A DNA stretch of 7,831 nt. Origin: Lysobacteraceae bacterium. Lineage in GTDB: Bacteria > Pseudomonadota > Gammaproteobacteria > Xanthomonadales > Xanthomonadaceae. Of the stretch, positions 1 to 6,911 are shown piece by piece. Made by a program: the position numbers and the translations under genes. The notes below the pieces were generated by a model. It was given only the letters and a program-made list of their open reading frames with translations, had not been told where the DNA came from and made no database searches. Numbering within the stretch: the stretch's first letter is position 1; each line of letters opens with the position of its first letter. The stretch spans positions 1 through 7,831 of the forward strand of contig JAIXTZ010000360.1 of the NCBI GenBank assembly GCA_027483745.1. The letters run 5' to 3'.

Positions 1-25
1 CGGGCCCACCGGGCCTGCCGCTTTT
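1..25 (+). other. GC-rich inverted repeat upstream of bamA
   Basis: Bases 1-7 can pair with 11-17 (seven pairs, one of them G-U) around the three-base loop ACC, and a short CTTTT follows at 21-25. This could be a weak terminator or attenuator between the gene to the left and bamA, or the last codons of that gene: one frame runs open from base 1 to a TGA at 37-39 that overlaps the bamA ATG. The 12 residues readable in that frame do not resemble the usual RseP C-terminus, so I cannot assign them. The left edge of the window prevents a firm call. Confidence 0.25.
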
Positions 26-35
26 GGACGTTTCC

Positions 36-2492
36 ATGACGCATCGCCCCACCCGCCGCCTGCTCGCCCTCGCCCTCGCCGCTGCCCTGTCGGGCACCGC
101 CATGGCCCAGTCCATCGGCGCCTTCGAGGTGCAGGACATCCGCGTCGACGGCCTGCAGCGCATCTCGAACGGCACGGTCTTCTCCTACCTGCCGGTCGAA
201 CGCGGCGAGACCCTCGACCAGGGCCGCGCCGGCGAAGCGATCCGCGCGCTGTTCCGGACCGGGTTCTTCAGCGACGTGTCGCTGGCCCGCGAAGGGAACA
301 TCCTGGTCATCAAGGTGGTCGAGCGCCCGGCCATCAACAAGATCACGCTCTCCGGCAACAAGGACATCAAGTCCGAGGAGCTGCTGAAGGGCCTGCGCGG
401 CATCGGCCTCGCCGAGGGCGAGACCTACAACCCGCTCAACGTCGATCGGGTGACCCAGGAGCTGATCCGCCAGTACAACAACCGCGGCAAGTACTCGGTG
501 ACGATCACCCCGACCGTCACCAACCTGCCACTGAACCGCGTCGACGTGACCATCACCGTCGACGAGGGCAAGGCCGCGCGCATCCGCGACATCAACATCG
601 TCGGCAACACCGTCTACGGCGACGACGAGCTGCGCCAGAACTGGGAATCGAACACCAGCAACTGGCTGTCCTGGTACCGGCGCGACGACCAGTACTCGCG
701 CGAGAAGCTGTCGGGTGACCTCGAGAAGCTCACCAATTACTACCTCGACCGCGGCTATGTCGACTTCAACGTCGAATCGACCCAGGTCGCGATCAGCCCC
801 GACCGCAAGGACATGACCATTGGCGCCAGCGTGACCGAAGGCGAGGTGTTCAGCATCTCGTCGGTTCAGGTCAGCGGCGACACCATCCTGCCGGTCGAGG
901 AAGTCGAGGGCATGCTGTTCGTGCGCGAAGGCCAGACCTTCTCGCGCCAGCTGCTCGAATTCACCTCGGACGGCATCACCGCCGTGCTCGGCAACATCGG
1001 CTACGCCTTCGCCGAAGTGAACCCGGTGCCCACGATCGACCGCGAGAAGAACGAGGTCGCGATCAACTTCGTCGTGACCCCAGGCCCGCGCGTGCAGGTG
1101 CGCCGCATCATCTTCAAGGGCAACGACACCACCGCCGACGAAGTGATGCGCCGCGAGCTGCGCCAGTTCGAGGGCACGTGGTACTCGCAGGCCGCGATCG
1201 ACCGTTCGAAGATCCGCCTGCAGCGCCTCGGCTATTTCGACGAAGTCGAGATCGAAACCCCGGCCGTCACCGGCGAGGCCGACAAGGTCGACGTGGTGGT
1301 CAGCGTGAAGGAACGCCAGTTCGGCCAGTTCCAGTTCGGCCTCGGCTACAGCCAGCTCTACGGCGCGAGCGTGCAGCTGTCGCTCTCGCAGAACAACTTC
1401 CTCGGCTCCGGCAACAAGGTGTCGGTGTCGGTGCAGAACAACAGCTACAGCAAGGGCGTGAGCTTCTCGTTCATGGACCCTTACTTCACCGATAGCGGCA
1501 TCTCGCTGGGCTACAACCTCGCCTACAGCGAGAATGACTTCAGCGATTTCAACATCGCCAGCTACCAGACCGACAACGCCAGCTTCGAGGCGGTGTTCGG
1601 GCTGCCGCTGTCGGAAACGGACAGCATCTCGGCCTCGATCGGCATCGACAAGGTCGACCTGACGGCGGTCGACGGCTCCACGCCGCCGGAGCTGATCGGC
1701 TACCTCGTCGAAACCCTCGGCGACCGCGCGCGCTTCGCCTTCCGCCCGGGCGATACCGCGGATGCCTTCCCCTGCATCCCGAACCGGGATCCGATCACCG
1801 GCAACCCGGCGCCGGGCTGCACCGTGGTGCAGGTCGCCGGCAACCGACTCTGGACGGTGAACGCCTGGCGCATGCAGGCCGGTTGGGCCCGTGATACGCG
1901 CAACGATTTCTATGCGCCGACGGCGGGCATGTACAACCGCATCGGCGCGGAAGTCACGCTGCCGGGTTCGGACCTCGAGTACTACAAGCTCTCCTACGAC
2001 TTCTCGAAGTTCTGGCCGATCAACCGCGCGCTCGTGGTCGAAACCCGCACCTCGATCGGCTACGGCGACAGCTACGGCAAGACCGGCAACGCCGGCCTGC
2101 CCTTCTTCGAGAACTTCTACGCCGGCGGCCCCGGGTCGCTGCGCGGCTTCGAGCAGAACACGCTGGGCCCGGTGTCCTCGCTGCAGTTCGGCAGCAACAC
2201 CGATTTCCGCCAGTCGCTCGGCGGCGCGTTCAAGGCCATCGGCTCGGTGGAAACCTACTTCCCCTCGCTGTTCGACTCGCGCGGCATCCGCGTCTCGGCC
2301 TTCCTCGATTTCGGCAACGTGTGGCGCAACACCCGCGAGTTCGGCTCGGGCGACATCCGCGCCTCGACGGGCATTGCGCTGCAGTGGCAGTCGCCGATGG
2401 GCCCGATCTCGATCTCGTGGGCCTCGCCGTTCCGCGCCGAGGACACCGACCGCACCGAGAACCTGCAGTTCACTTTCGGCGGGCAGTTCTAA
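36..2492 (+). CDS. bamA: Outer membrane protein assembly factor BamA (Omp85)
   Basis: BamA is the essential barrel subunit of the BAM complex; it folds and inserts beta-barrel proteins into the outer membrane. The 818-aa product starts with an Arg-rich n-region and an Ala/Leu core, with a likely signal peptidase I cut after Ala-Met-Ala at residue 24. Five POTRA domains follow at about 30-98, 99-179, 180-270, 271-350 and 351-426, then a 16-strand barrel from about 429 to the terminal Phe818, which closes a typical outer-membrane beta-signal. The lid-loop motif reads LRGF at 702-705 (usually VRGF/Y). I chose ATG 36 over TTG 24 because it gives a clean signal peptide and has GGA at 26-28, seven bases upstream. 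Two features are unusual: surface loop 4 (about 546-605) looks enlarged and carries the only two cysteines, C580 and C595, while loop 6 is short and lacks the E. coli Cys pair. The length is close to the family norm of about 800 aa. Confidence 0.97.
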   Translation: MTHRPTRRLLALALAAALSGTAMAQSIGAFEVQDIRVDGLQRISNGTVFSYLPVERGETLDQGRAGEAIRALFRTGFFSDVSLAREGNILVIKVVERPAINKITLSGNKDIKSEELLKGLRGIGLAEGETYNPLNVDRVTQELIRQYNNRGKYSVTITPTVTNLPLNRVDVTITVDEGKAARIRDINIVGNTVYGDDELRQNWESNTSNWLSWYRRDDQYSREKLSGDLEKLTNYYLDRGYVDFNVESTQVAISPDRKDMTIGASVTEGEVFSISSVQVSGDTILPVEEVEGMLFVREGQTFSRQLLEFTSDGITAVLGNIGYAFAEVNPVPTIDREKNEVAINFVVTPGPRVQVRRIIFKGNDTTADEVMRRELRQFEGTWYSQAAIDRSKIRLQRLGYFDEVEIETPAVTGEADKVDVVVSVKERQFGQFQFGLGYSQLYGASVQLSLSQNNFLGSGNKVSVSVQNNSYSKGVSFSFMDPYFTDSGISLGYNLAYSENDFSDFNIASYQTDNASFEAVFGLPLSETDSISASIGIDKVDLTAVDGSTPPELIGYLVETLGDRARFAFRPGDTADAFPCIPNRDPITGNPAPGCTVVQVAGNRLWTVNAWRMQAGWARDTRNDFYAPTAGMYNRIGAEVTLPGSDLEYYKLSYDFSKFWPINRALVVETRTSIGYGDSYGKTGNAGLPFFENFYAGGPGSLRGFEQNTLGPVSSLQFGSNTDFRQSLGGAFKAIGSVETYFPSLFDSRGIRVSAFLDFGNVWRNTREFGSGDIRASTGIALQWQSPMGPISISWASPFRAEDTDRTENLQFTFGGQF

Positions 2493-2498
2493 CGGCGG

Positions 2499-3530
2499 AT
2501 GGAAGCGACGACCCCGCGCTTCCGGCTGTCCGCGCTCGCCGAACGCTTCGGGCTTGAGTGGCGCGGCGCGGACGCGGAGGTCGCCGGCGTGGCGCCGCTG
2601 CAGGCGGAAGCCCCGGCTGGCGGTGCACTGGCCTTCCTCGCCAACCCGGCCTACCGCAAGCACTTGGCCGCCACCCGCGTGGCGGCCGTGGTGCTGCACC
2701 CGGCGGAAGCCGAGCACTGCCCGGTACCGGCGCTGCTGAGCGCGAATCCGTACGCCACCTATGCGCGCATCGCCGCGCTGTTCGAGCGCGTGCCTAAGCG
2801 CCCGGCGGGCGTCCACGCCAGCGCGGACATCGACCCGACCGCATCCATCGATCCCACCGCGCACGTCGGCCCCTTCGTCAGCGTTGGCGCGCGCAGCATC
2901 ATCGCCGCGGGCGCGGTGGTCGGTGCCGGCAGCGTGATCGGCGAGGACTGCCTGGTCGGTGCGGGCAGCGAGCTCGTGGCGCGCGTCACCCTCGTCCGCC
3001 GCGTGCGCCTCGGTGAGCGCGTGCGCATCCACCCCGGGGCGGTGCTGGGTGCCGACGGCTTCGGGCTCGCGGTGGATGGTGGCCGCTGGATCAACGTGCC
3101 CCAGCTCGGCGGCGTGGTGGTGGGCGACGACTGCGAGATCGGCGCGAACACCACGATCGACCGCGGCGCCATCGACGACACCGTGCTCGAGGAGGACGTG
3201 CGCCTCGACAACCAGATCCAGATCGGCCACAACGTCCGCATCGGCGCGCACACGGCGATGGCCGGCTGCGTGGCGGTGGCCGGTTCGACGCGCATCGGCC
3301 GCTGGTGCCTGGTCGGCGGCGCGGCCGGCATCGTCGGCCACCTCGAGATCGCCGACAAGGTGACGATCGGCGCCATGAGCCTCGTCACCCACTCGCTGGA
3401 CGAGCCGGGGGAGTACGCTTCCGGCACGCCCCTGCAGCCCAAGCGCGAATGGCGCAAGAACGCCGCCCGTTTCGGCCAGCTCGACCGACTCGCCAGAATC
3501 CTGCTCAAGAAGAACGATTCCAGCCCATGA
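2499..3530 (+). CDS. lpxD: UDP-3-O-(3-hydroxyacyl)glucosamine N-acyltransferase LpxD
   Basis: LpxD performs the third step of lipid A synthesis in the cytosol, moving a 3-hydroxyacyl chain from ACP to the 2-amino group of UDP-3-O-acyl-glucosamine. The 343-aa protein (E. coli 341) has the N-terminal uridine-binding domain (about 7-100, with the typical NP-Y-R and NPY-TYAR segments). A left-handed beta-helix of hexapeptide repeats follows (about 105-300), then a helical C-terminal tail. Visible active-site elements are GADGFG at 184-189, DRGA at 221-224, catalytic His244 in IGHNV (E. coli His239) and His281 in VGHLEI. Leu295 falls where I align E. coli Met290, reported as an acyl-length residue. 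ATG 2499 lies six bases after the bamA stop with only a poorly spaced GGCGG before it, so translation probably depends on ribosomes finishing bamA. Its stop overlaps the fabZ start. E. coli has skp between bamA and lpxD; here there is no room for it. Confidence 0.97.
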   Translation: MEATTPRFRLSALAERFGLEWRGADAEVAGVAPLQAEAPAGGALAFLANPAYRKHLAATRVAAVVLHPAEAEHCPVPALLSANPYATYARIAALFERVPKRPAGVHASADIDPTASIDPTAHVGPFVSVGARSIIAAGAVVGAGSVIGEDCLVGAGSELVARVTLVRRVRLGERVRIHPGAVLGADGFGLAVDGGRWINVPQLGGVVVGDDCEIGANTTIDRGAIDDTVLEEDVRLDNQIQIGHNVRIGAHTAMAGCVAVAGSTRIGRWCLVGGAAGIVGHLEIADKVTIGAMSLVTHSLDEPGEYASGTPLQPKREWRKNAARFGQLDRLARILLKKNDSSP

Positions 3531-3994
3531 CCCTGCCCCCCTTCCCGATCGACGTTCGCTGCATCGAACGCCTGCTGCCGCATCGCTACCCGTTCCTGCT
3601 GGTCGATCGCGTGCTGTCGGTCGAGCCCCGCCAGCGCATCGTCGCGCTGAAGAACGTCACCGCGAACGAGCCCCACTTCACCGGCCACTTCCCCGGCAAT
3701 CCGGTGATGCCGGGCGTGCTGGTGATCGAGGCGATGGCGCAGGCCGGCGGCCTGCTCTCGATGCTCTCGGAAGGCAAGGCCTGCGCGGAGAACAACGGCC
3801 CGAGCCAGTTCTACCTGGTGAAGGTCGACAACGCGCGCTTCTCGAAGATGGTGGTACCCGGCGACCAGCTCATCCTCGAAGTCACGCTGAAGCGCACGAT
3901 CCGCAACATGGCCCTCTACGAAGGCAAGGCGCTCGTGGACGGCAAGGAAGTGGCCAGCGCCGAGATGCTCTGCGCGGAGACCAAGGCCGCATGA
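3527..3994 (+). CDS. fabZ: 3-hydroxyacyl-[ACP] dehydratase FabZ
   Basis: FabZ dehydrates (3R)-hydroxyacyl-ACP to trans-2-enoyl-ACP in type II fatty-acid synthesis and so competes with LpxA and LpxD for their donors. The 155-aa single hot-dog domain matches the family length of about 150. The N-terminal [13 protein letters not shown] signature is at residues 16-28. The catalytic pair is His54 (in [13 protein letters not shown], which starts the long central helix) and Glu68 (in IEAMAQ). The start at ATG 3527 overlaps the lpxD stop as ATGA and fits the usual N-terminus a few residues before the IDV segment. The same frame stays open well upstream inside lpxD, but that extension is low-complexity, Arg-rich shadow sequence. 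Its stop overlaps the lpxA start, so it sits translationally linked between two enzymes that use its substrate. Confidence 0.97.
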   Translation: MTLPPFPIDVRCIERLLPHRYPFLLVDRVLSVEPRQRIVALKNVTANEPHFTGHFPGNPVMPGVLVIEAMAQAGGLLSMLSEGKACAENNGPSQFYLVKVDNARFSKMVVPGDQLILEVTLKRTIRNMALYEGKALVDGKEVASAEMLCAETKAA

Positions 3995-4776
3995 ACGCGA
4001 ACGCCGCCATCCACCCGACCGCCATCATCGACCCGAAGGCCCGGCTGGACGACGGCGTCTCCGTGGGGCCGTTCACCGTGATCGGGGCGGACGTCGAGAT
4101 CGGCGCGGGCACGAGCATCGGTTCGCACTGCTCCATCCTCGGCCCGACCCGCATCGGCCGCGACAACGTCATCCACGCGCACGCCAGCCTCGGCGGCCAG
4201 CCGCAGGACAAGAAGCACAAGGGCGAGCCGACGCGGCTCGTCATCGGCGACCGCAACACCATCTTCGAATTCACCACGTTCTCGCGCGGCACCGTCGATG
4301 GCGGCGGCGTCACCACCGTCGGCAACGACAACTGGGTGATGGCCTACGTGCACGTCGCCCACGACGTGGTGATCGGCAACCACTGCATCTTCGCCAACAA
4401 CGCCACGCTGGCCGGCCACGTCATCGTGGAGGACTGGGCGATTCTTGGTGGATTCGCGGGAATCCATCAGTTCTGCCGCATCGGCGCGCATGCCTTCGTG
4501 GGCATGGGCAGCCTGGTCAACGCCGACGTCGCGCCCTTCGTGATCGTCGCCGACAAGTACGCGGTGCCCCGCGGCATCAACGCCGAAGGCCTGAAGCGCC
4601 GGGGCTTCGACGCCGAACGCATCGCCGCGATCAAGCGCGCTTACCGCGCCGTGTTCATGTCGGGCGCCCCGCTGGCCGAAGCCAAGCAGCAGCTCGCCGA
4701 AGCGGCCGCCAGTTCGGAAGACGTCGCGCGCATGCTTGCCTTCATCGAGTCGAGCGAACGCGGCCTGCTGCGCTGA
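3991..4776 (+). CDS. lpxA: UDP-N-acetylglucosamine 3-O-acyltransferase LpxA
   Basis: LpxA starts lipid A synthesis by transferring a 3-hydroxyacyl chain from ACP to the 3-OH of UDP-GlcNAc; it acts as a cytosolic trimer. The 261-aa protein (E. coli 262) consists of hexapeptide repeats forming a left-handed beta-helix to about residue 185, then a helical C-terminal domain with the GLKRRGF signature at 200-206. Catalytic His124 lies in HVAHD (E. coli His125). Other conserved positions are Lys75, His121, His143, His159 and Arg203. The residue aligned with E. coli Gly173, the chain-length ruler, is Met172 (context FVGMGS), as in Pseudomonas aeruginosa. That predicts a preference for short donors, around C10 to C12, rather than C14. 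Ser98 stands where E. coli has His99. The start overlaps the fabZ stop (ATGA), with GGAG at 3976-3979 as a distant, weak ribosome site. The end overlaps lpxB by one base. Confidence 0.98.
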   Translation: MNANAAIHPTAIIDPKARLDDGVSVGPFTVIGADVEIGAGTSIGSHCSILGPTRIGRDNVIHAHASLGGQPQDKKHKGEPTRLVIGDRNTIFEFTTFSRGTVDGGGVTTVGNDNWVMAYVHVAHDVVIGNHCIFANNATLAGHVIVEDWAILGGFAGIHQFCRIGAHAFVGMGSLVNADVAPFVIVADKYAVPRGINAEGLKRRGFDAERIAAIKRAYRAVFMSGAPLAEAKQQLAEAAASSEDVARMLAFIESSERGLLR

Positions 4777-5933
4777 TGGGCGCGCCGCGCATCGCGCTGG
4801 TCGCGGGCGAGGCCTCGGGCGACCTGCTCGGCGCTGCCCTCGTCCGTGACCTGAAGACCCTACACCCGGATGCCGAGTTCGTCGGCGTCGCCGGCCCGGA
4901 GATGCGCGCCGCCGGCGTCACCGCCTGGCACGACTGCGAGGAACTCGCGGTCATGGGCCTCGTCGAGGTGCTGAAGCACCTGCCACGCCTGCTGCGCCTG
5001 CGTCGCGAGCTGCGCGAACGCCTGCTGGCCTGGCGTCCGGACGTGGTAATCGGCATCGACGCCCCCGATTTCAATCTCGGCTTGGAGAAGTGGCTGAAGC
5101 AGCGCGGCATCCGCACCGTGCACTACGTCAGCCCCTCGGTCTGGGCCTGGCGCGAAGGCCGCGCCGCGAAGATCGGCACCTCGGCCGACCGCGTGCTCTG
5201 CCTGTTCCCGATGGAGCCGGCGATCTACGCCAAACACGGCGTCGACGCGAACTTCGTCGGCCATCCCCTCGCGGCGATGCTGCCGATGCAGCCGGACCGC
5301 GACGTCGCGCGGCGCGCGCTGGGCCTCGACGGGGGCGGGCCGCTGCTCGCCCTGCTGCCCGGCAGCCGAGGCAGTGAGATCGCGCGACTCGGCCCGGTGT
5401 TCCTTGATGCGGTGGCCCTGCTGCGCCAGCGCCTGCCGGACCTCCGCGTGCTCGCACCGATGGCGAACCCGCGCTGCCGCGAACGCTTCCAGGCCCTGCT
5501 CGCGGCGCACCCGGCCTCGCTCGCCCTGCATGAGGCCCTGCACCTCGTCGATGGCCGAGCGCGCGAGGCGATGGTGGCCAGCGATGCGGTGCTGCTGGCC
5601 TCCGGCACCGCGGCCCTCGAGGCGATGCTCGCGAAGCGGCCGATGGTCGTGGCCTACCGCATCGCCCCGCTCACGCACTTCATCGTCAAGGCCTTCGGCC
5701 TGCTGAAGGTCGAGCGCTACAGCCTGCCGAACGTGCTGGCCGGCGAATCGCTGGTGCCGGAGCGCATGCAGGCCGACTGCCGCGCCGAGGTGCTGGCGGA
5801 CGATGTCGAGCGCCTGCTGCGCGAGGGCCTGACGCCGGCTCAGCGCCTGCGCTTCGAGGGCCTGCACGAGGCGCTGCACGCCCCGACGCCGGGGGCTGCG
5901 GCCGAGGCGGTGTCGACGCTGTTGGCGCAATGA
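4776..5933 (+). CDS. lpxB: Lipid-A-disaccharide synthase LpxB
   Basis: LpxB is a GT-B fold (family GT19) membrane-associated glycosyltransferase. It joins lipid X (2,3-diacyl-GlcN-1-P) to UDP-2,3-diacyl-GlcN, releasing UDP and forming the beta-1,6 disaccharide core of lipid A. The 385-aa protein (E. coli 382) carries the expected motifs: GEASGD at 11-16, ELAVMG at 56-61, DAPDFN at 95-100 with the essential Asp98, SPSVWAWR at 119-126, LLPGSRGSE at 193-201, SGTAALE at 276-282 and SLPN at 316-319. No residue expected in these motifs is missing. The start codon shares its A with the lpxA stop (TGATG) and no Shine-Dalgarno sequence is visible, which implies termination-reinitiation coupling. Its own stop overlaps rnhB as ATGA. 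LpxH, which makes one of its substrates, is not in the window. Confidence 0.98.
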   Translation: MGAPRIALVAGEASGDLLGAALVRDLKTLHPDAEFVGVAGPEMRAAGVTAWHDCEELAVMGLVEVLKHLPRLLRLRRELRERLLAWRPDVVIGIDAPDFNLGLEKWLKQRGIRTVHYVSPSVWAWREGRAAKIGTSADRVLCLFPMEPAIYAKHGVDANFVGHPLAAMLPMQPDRDVARRALGLDGGGPLLALLPGSRGSEIARLGPVFLDAVALLRQRLPDLRVLAPMANPRCRERFQALLAAHPASLALHEALHLVDGRAREAMVASDAVLLASGTAALEAMLAKRPMVVAYRIAPLTHFIVKAFGLLKVERYSLPNVLAGESLVPERMQADCRAEVLADDVERLLREGLTPAQRLRFEGLHEALHAPTPGAAAEAVSTLLAQ

Positions 5934-6529
5934 TCGATCCGTCCTGGACCGAGCCCGGCCTCGCCGGCGTGGACGAAGCCGGCCGCGGGCCGCTAGCCGG
6001 CCCCGTGGCGGTGGCCGCGGTGATCCTCGACCCGGCACGACGCATCGACGGCCTCGGCGATTCCAAGGCGCTTACGGAAGCCCGCCGCGAAGCGCTGTTC
6101 CCGCGCATCCAGTCCGAGGCGCTCGCCTTCGCCATCGTCTTCGTGCACGCCGACGAGATCGACCGCCTCAACATCCTGCAGGCCACGATGGCGGGCATGC
6201 GACGGTCGGTCGCGGCGCTCGCCAGCCCGCCGTCGCGCGTGCTCGTCGACGGCAATCGCGTGCCGTCGGGGCTGGGCGTCGACGCCGAGGCCATCGTCAA
6301 GGGCGATGCCAAGGTCGCTGCCATCTCCGCGGCCTCGATCCTCGCGAAGGTGGCCCGCGACCGCTGGATGCGCGAACTCGATGCCAGGCATCCCGAGTAC
6401 GGCTTCGCGCTGCACAAGGGCTACCCGAGCCCTCAGCACCTCGAGGCCCTGCGCCGGTTCGGGCCCTGCCCGGCGCACCGCCGCAGCTTCGCCCCGGTGC
6501 GCGCCGCGCAGACGCCCGGCCTGCTTTGA
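5930..6529 (+). CDS. rnhB: Ribonuclease HII
   Basis: RNase HII cuts the RNA strand of RNA-DNA hybrids and nicks 5' of single ribonucleotides embedded in DNA, beginning ribonucleotide excision repair. The 199-aa protein fits the usual size of about 200. The catalytic carboxylates are all visible: Asp15 and Glu16 in GVDEAGRG, Asp107 in VLVDGN and Asp126 in [13 protein letters not shown]. Other signatures are GDSKALTE at 43-50 and HKGYPSPQH at 162-170. Start ATG 5930 overlaps the lpxB stop by four bases and has no evident ribosome site of its own. It is functionally unrelated to lipid A but is commonly found in this position in gammaproteobacteria. It appears to be the last gene of the overlapping run, with a terminator-like hairpin six bases after its stop. 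Confidence 0.97.
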   Translation: MIDPSWTEPGLAGVDEAGRGPLAGPVAVAAVILDPARRIDGLGDSKALTEARREALFPRIQSEALAFAIVFVHADEIDRLNILQATMAGMRRSVAALASPPSRVLVDGNRVPSGLGVDAEAIVKGDAKVAAISAASILAKVARDRWMRELDARHPEYGFALHKGYPSPQHLEALRRFGPCPAHRRSFAPVRAAQTPGLL

Positions 6530-6534
6530 GCCGC

Positions 6535-6574
6535 CATGACTTCCGGCATTGCGCCGGTGGTCATGCTGACTTTT
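6535..6574 (+). terminator. Probable intrinsic terminator after rnhB
   Basis: Bases 6535-6547 pair with 6553-6565 around the five-base loop ATTGC. The outer arm CATGAC/GTCATG and the inner arm CCGGC/GCCGG are perfect, with one T-G wobble (6541/6559) and one T-T mismatch (6542/6558) between them. CTGAC then TTTT (6571-6574) follows. The stem is strong and sits where the lpx-rnhB transcript should end. The T run is short and offset by five bases, so termination may be incomplete, or Rho-assisted, with read-through toward dnaE. Confidence 0.6.
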
Positions 6575-6595
6575 GTGACTTACCGCAGGACGGAC

Positions 6596-6634
6596 CCGCG
6601 GGGACACTGGCGCCACCTCGCCGCAACCCCGCGG
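6596..6634 (+). other. Bipartite stem-loop upstream of the 60-aa gene
   Basis: The perfect 8-bp inverted repeat CCGCGGGG (6596-6603) and CCCCGCGG (6627-6634) encloses 23 bases. Within them GGCG (6609-6612) can pair with CGCC (6619-6622) around CCACCT, extended by a T-G wobble. The result would be a two-tier hairpin with a small internal loop, ending 31 bases before the small gene's ATG. No T run follows, so it is not a typical terminator. It may be a leader structure or a protein-binding palindrome; the function is unknown. Confidence 0.4.
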
Positions 6635-6665
6635 TGAAGCCCTGAGATCCGCGACGAGCCCCGCC

Positions 6666-6848
6666 ATGAACGCCACCACCCGCGCCTACCCCACCCAGGC
6701 CCCGATGCCCAACCCGTCGCCGCGCGCCGAGCATCAGCGCCGCGAAGACGAGTACTTGGCCCTGCGCAAGCTGGCCGAGCAGGTGCAGCGCTTGGATCGC
6801 CAGCTGCACCGCGGCCGCAGCTACGCCGCGACGCACTACGCCCGCTGA
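6666..6848 (+). CDS. Hypothetical 60-aa protein, Pro-rich N-terminus and short coiled coil
   Basis: I do not recognise a family. The reading frame is likely real: 57 of its 60 codons end in G or C, like the flanking core genes. The product has a Thr/Pro-rich, probably disordered first 20 residues, then a charged helix from about 21 to 50. Leu33, Leu36, Val40, Leu43 and Leu47 fall in a 3-4-3-4 heptad pattern, suggesting a short coiled coil. The basic tail is rich in Arg, His, Tyr and Ala. There is no signal peptide, membrane segment or cysteine. GACGAG at 6653-6658, seven bases before ATG 6666, is a weak ribosome site. It lies between the rnhB terminator and dnaE on the same strand, 87 bases before dnaE. 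A role in replication or envelope biology cannot be inferred from position alone; a small oligomeric or nucleic-acid-binding protein is possible. Confidence 0.7.
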   Translation: MNATTRAYPTQAPMPNPSPRAEHQRREDEYLALRKLAEQVQRLDRQLHRGRSYAATHYAR

Positions 6849-6859
6849 CGGCGCGGGCG
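6839..6859 (+). other. Hairpin spanning the stop codon of the 60-aa gene
   Basis: The perfect 7-bp inverted repeat CGCCCGC (6839-6845) and GCGGGCG (6853-6859) has a seven-base loop that begins with the TGA stop. There is no T run after it, so it is not a standard intrinsic terminator. It could protect the 3' end of the message, or be chance in such GC-rich DNA. Confidence 0.25.
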
Positions 6860-6867
6860 GCCGGGAT

Positions 6868-6903
6868 CGGGACGTCAAGTCCTTGTCCCGCCGGAGCGGG
6901 GCA
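6868..6903 (+). other. Two mutually exclusive inverted repeats upstream of dnaE
   Basis: CGGGAC (6868-6873) pairs with GTCCCG (6885-6890). The same right arm can instead pair downstream: TGTCCCGC (6884-6891) with GCGGGGCA (6896-6903), around the loop CGGA, with one T-G wobble. The two folds share 6885-6890 and cannot coexist. They overlap the proposed -35 element, so on DNA they could also be operator-like. No T run follows either stem. Confidence 0.3.
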
Positions 6904-6911
6904 CGTAGCCT
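6883..6911 (+). promoter_or_regulatory. Candidate sigma-70 promoter for dnaE
   Basis: TTGTCC (6883-6888) is separated by 17 bases from TAGCCT (6906-6911), a partial match to the TTGACA/TATAAT consensus with ideal spacing. Transcription would start near 6918, giving a leader of fewer than 20 bases before the dnaE ATG. Both boxes are weak, as is common in GC-rich gammaproteobacteria. It is offered because nothing better lies in the 87-base gap. Confidence 0.35.

Noticed and set aside
24..35. TTG start giving a four-residue longer BamA
   Set aside because: ATG 36 gives a normal signal peptide and has the only ribosome-site candidate in front of it.
1891..2739. 282-codon open frame on + overlapping bamA and lpxD
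   Set aside because: The translation is low-complexity Arg/Ser/Ala, typical of an off-frame of GC-rich coding DNA, and it overlaps two firmly identified genes.
3305..3526. N-terminal extension of fabZ within lpxD
   Set aside because: The frame is open but its sequence is Arg/Pro/His-rich shadow. FabZ homologs start near the ATG at 3527, which also forms the ATGA overlap.
2759..3688. 309-codon open frame on the minus strand opposite lpxD/fabZ
   Set aside because: It lies antisense to certain genes, has Ser/Arg/Thr/Pro-rich composition, and contains no recognisable motif.
4860..6038. 392-codon open frame on the minus strand opposite lpxB/rnhB
   Set aside because: It is an Arg/Gly/His/Gln-rich shadow; long antisense frames are expected when third positions are nearly all G or C.
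6573..6600. Promoter-like TTGTGA after the rnhB terminator
   Set aside because: No acceptable -10 hexamer occurs at 16-18 bases spacing; the downstream sequence is solid G/C.
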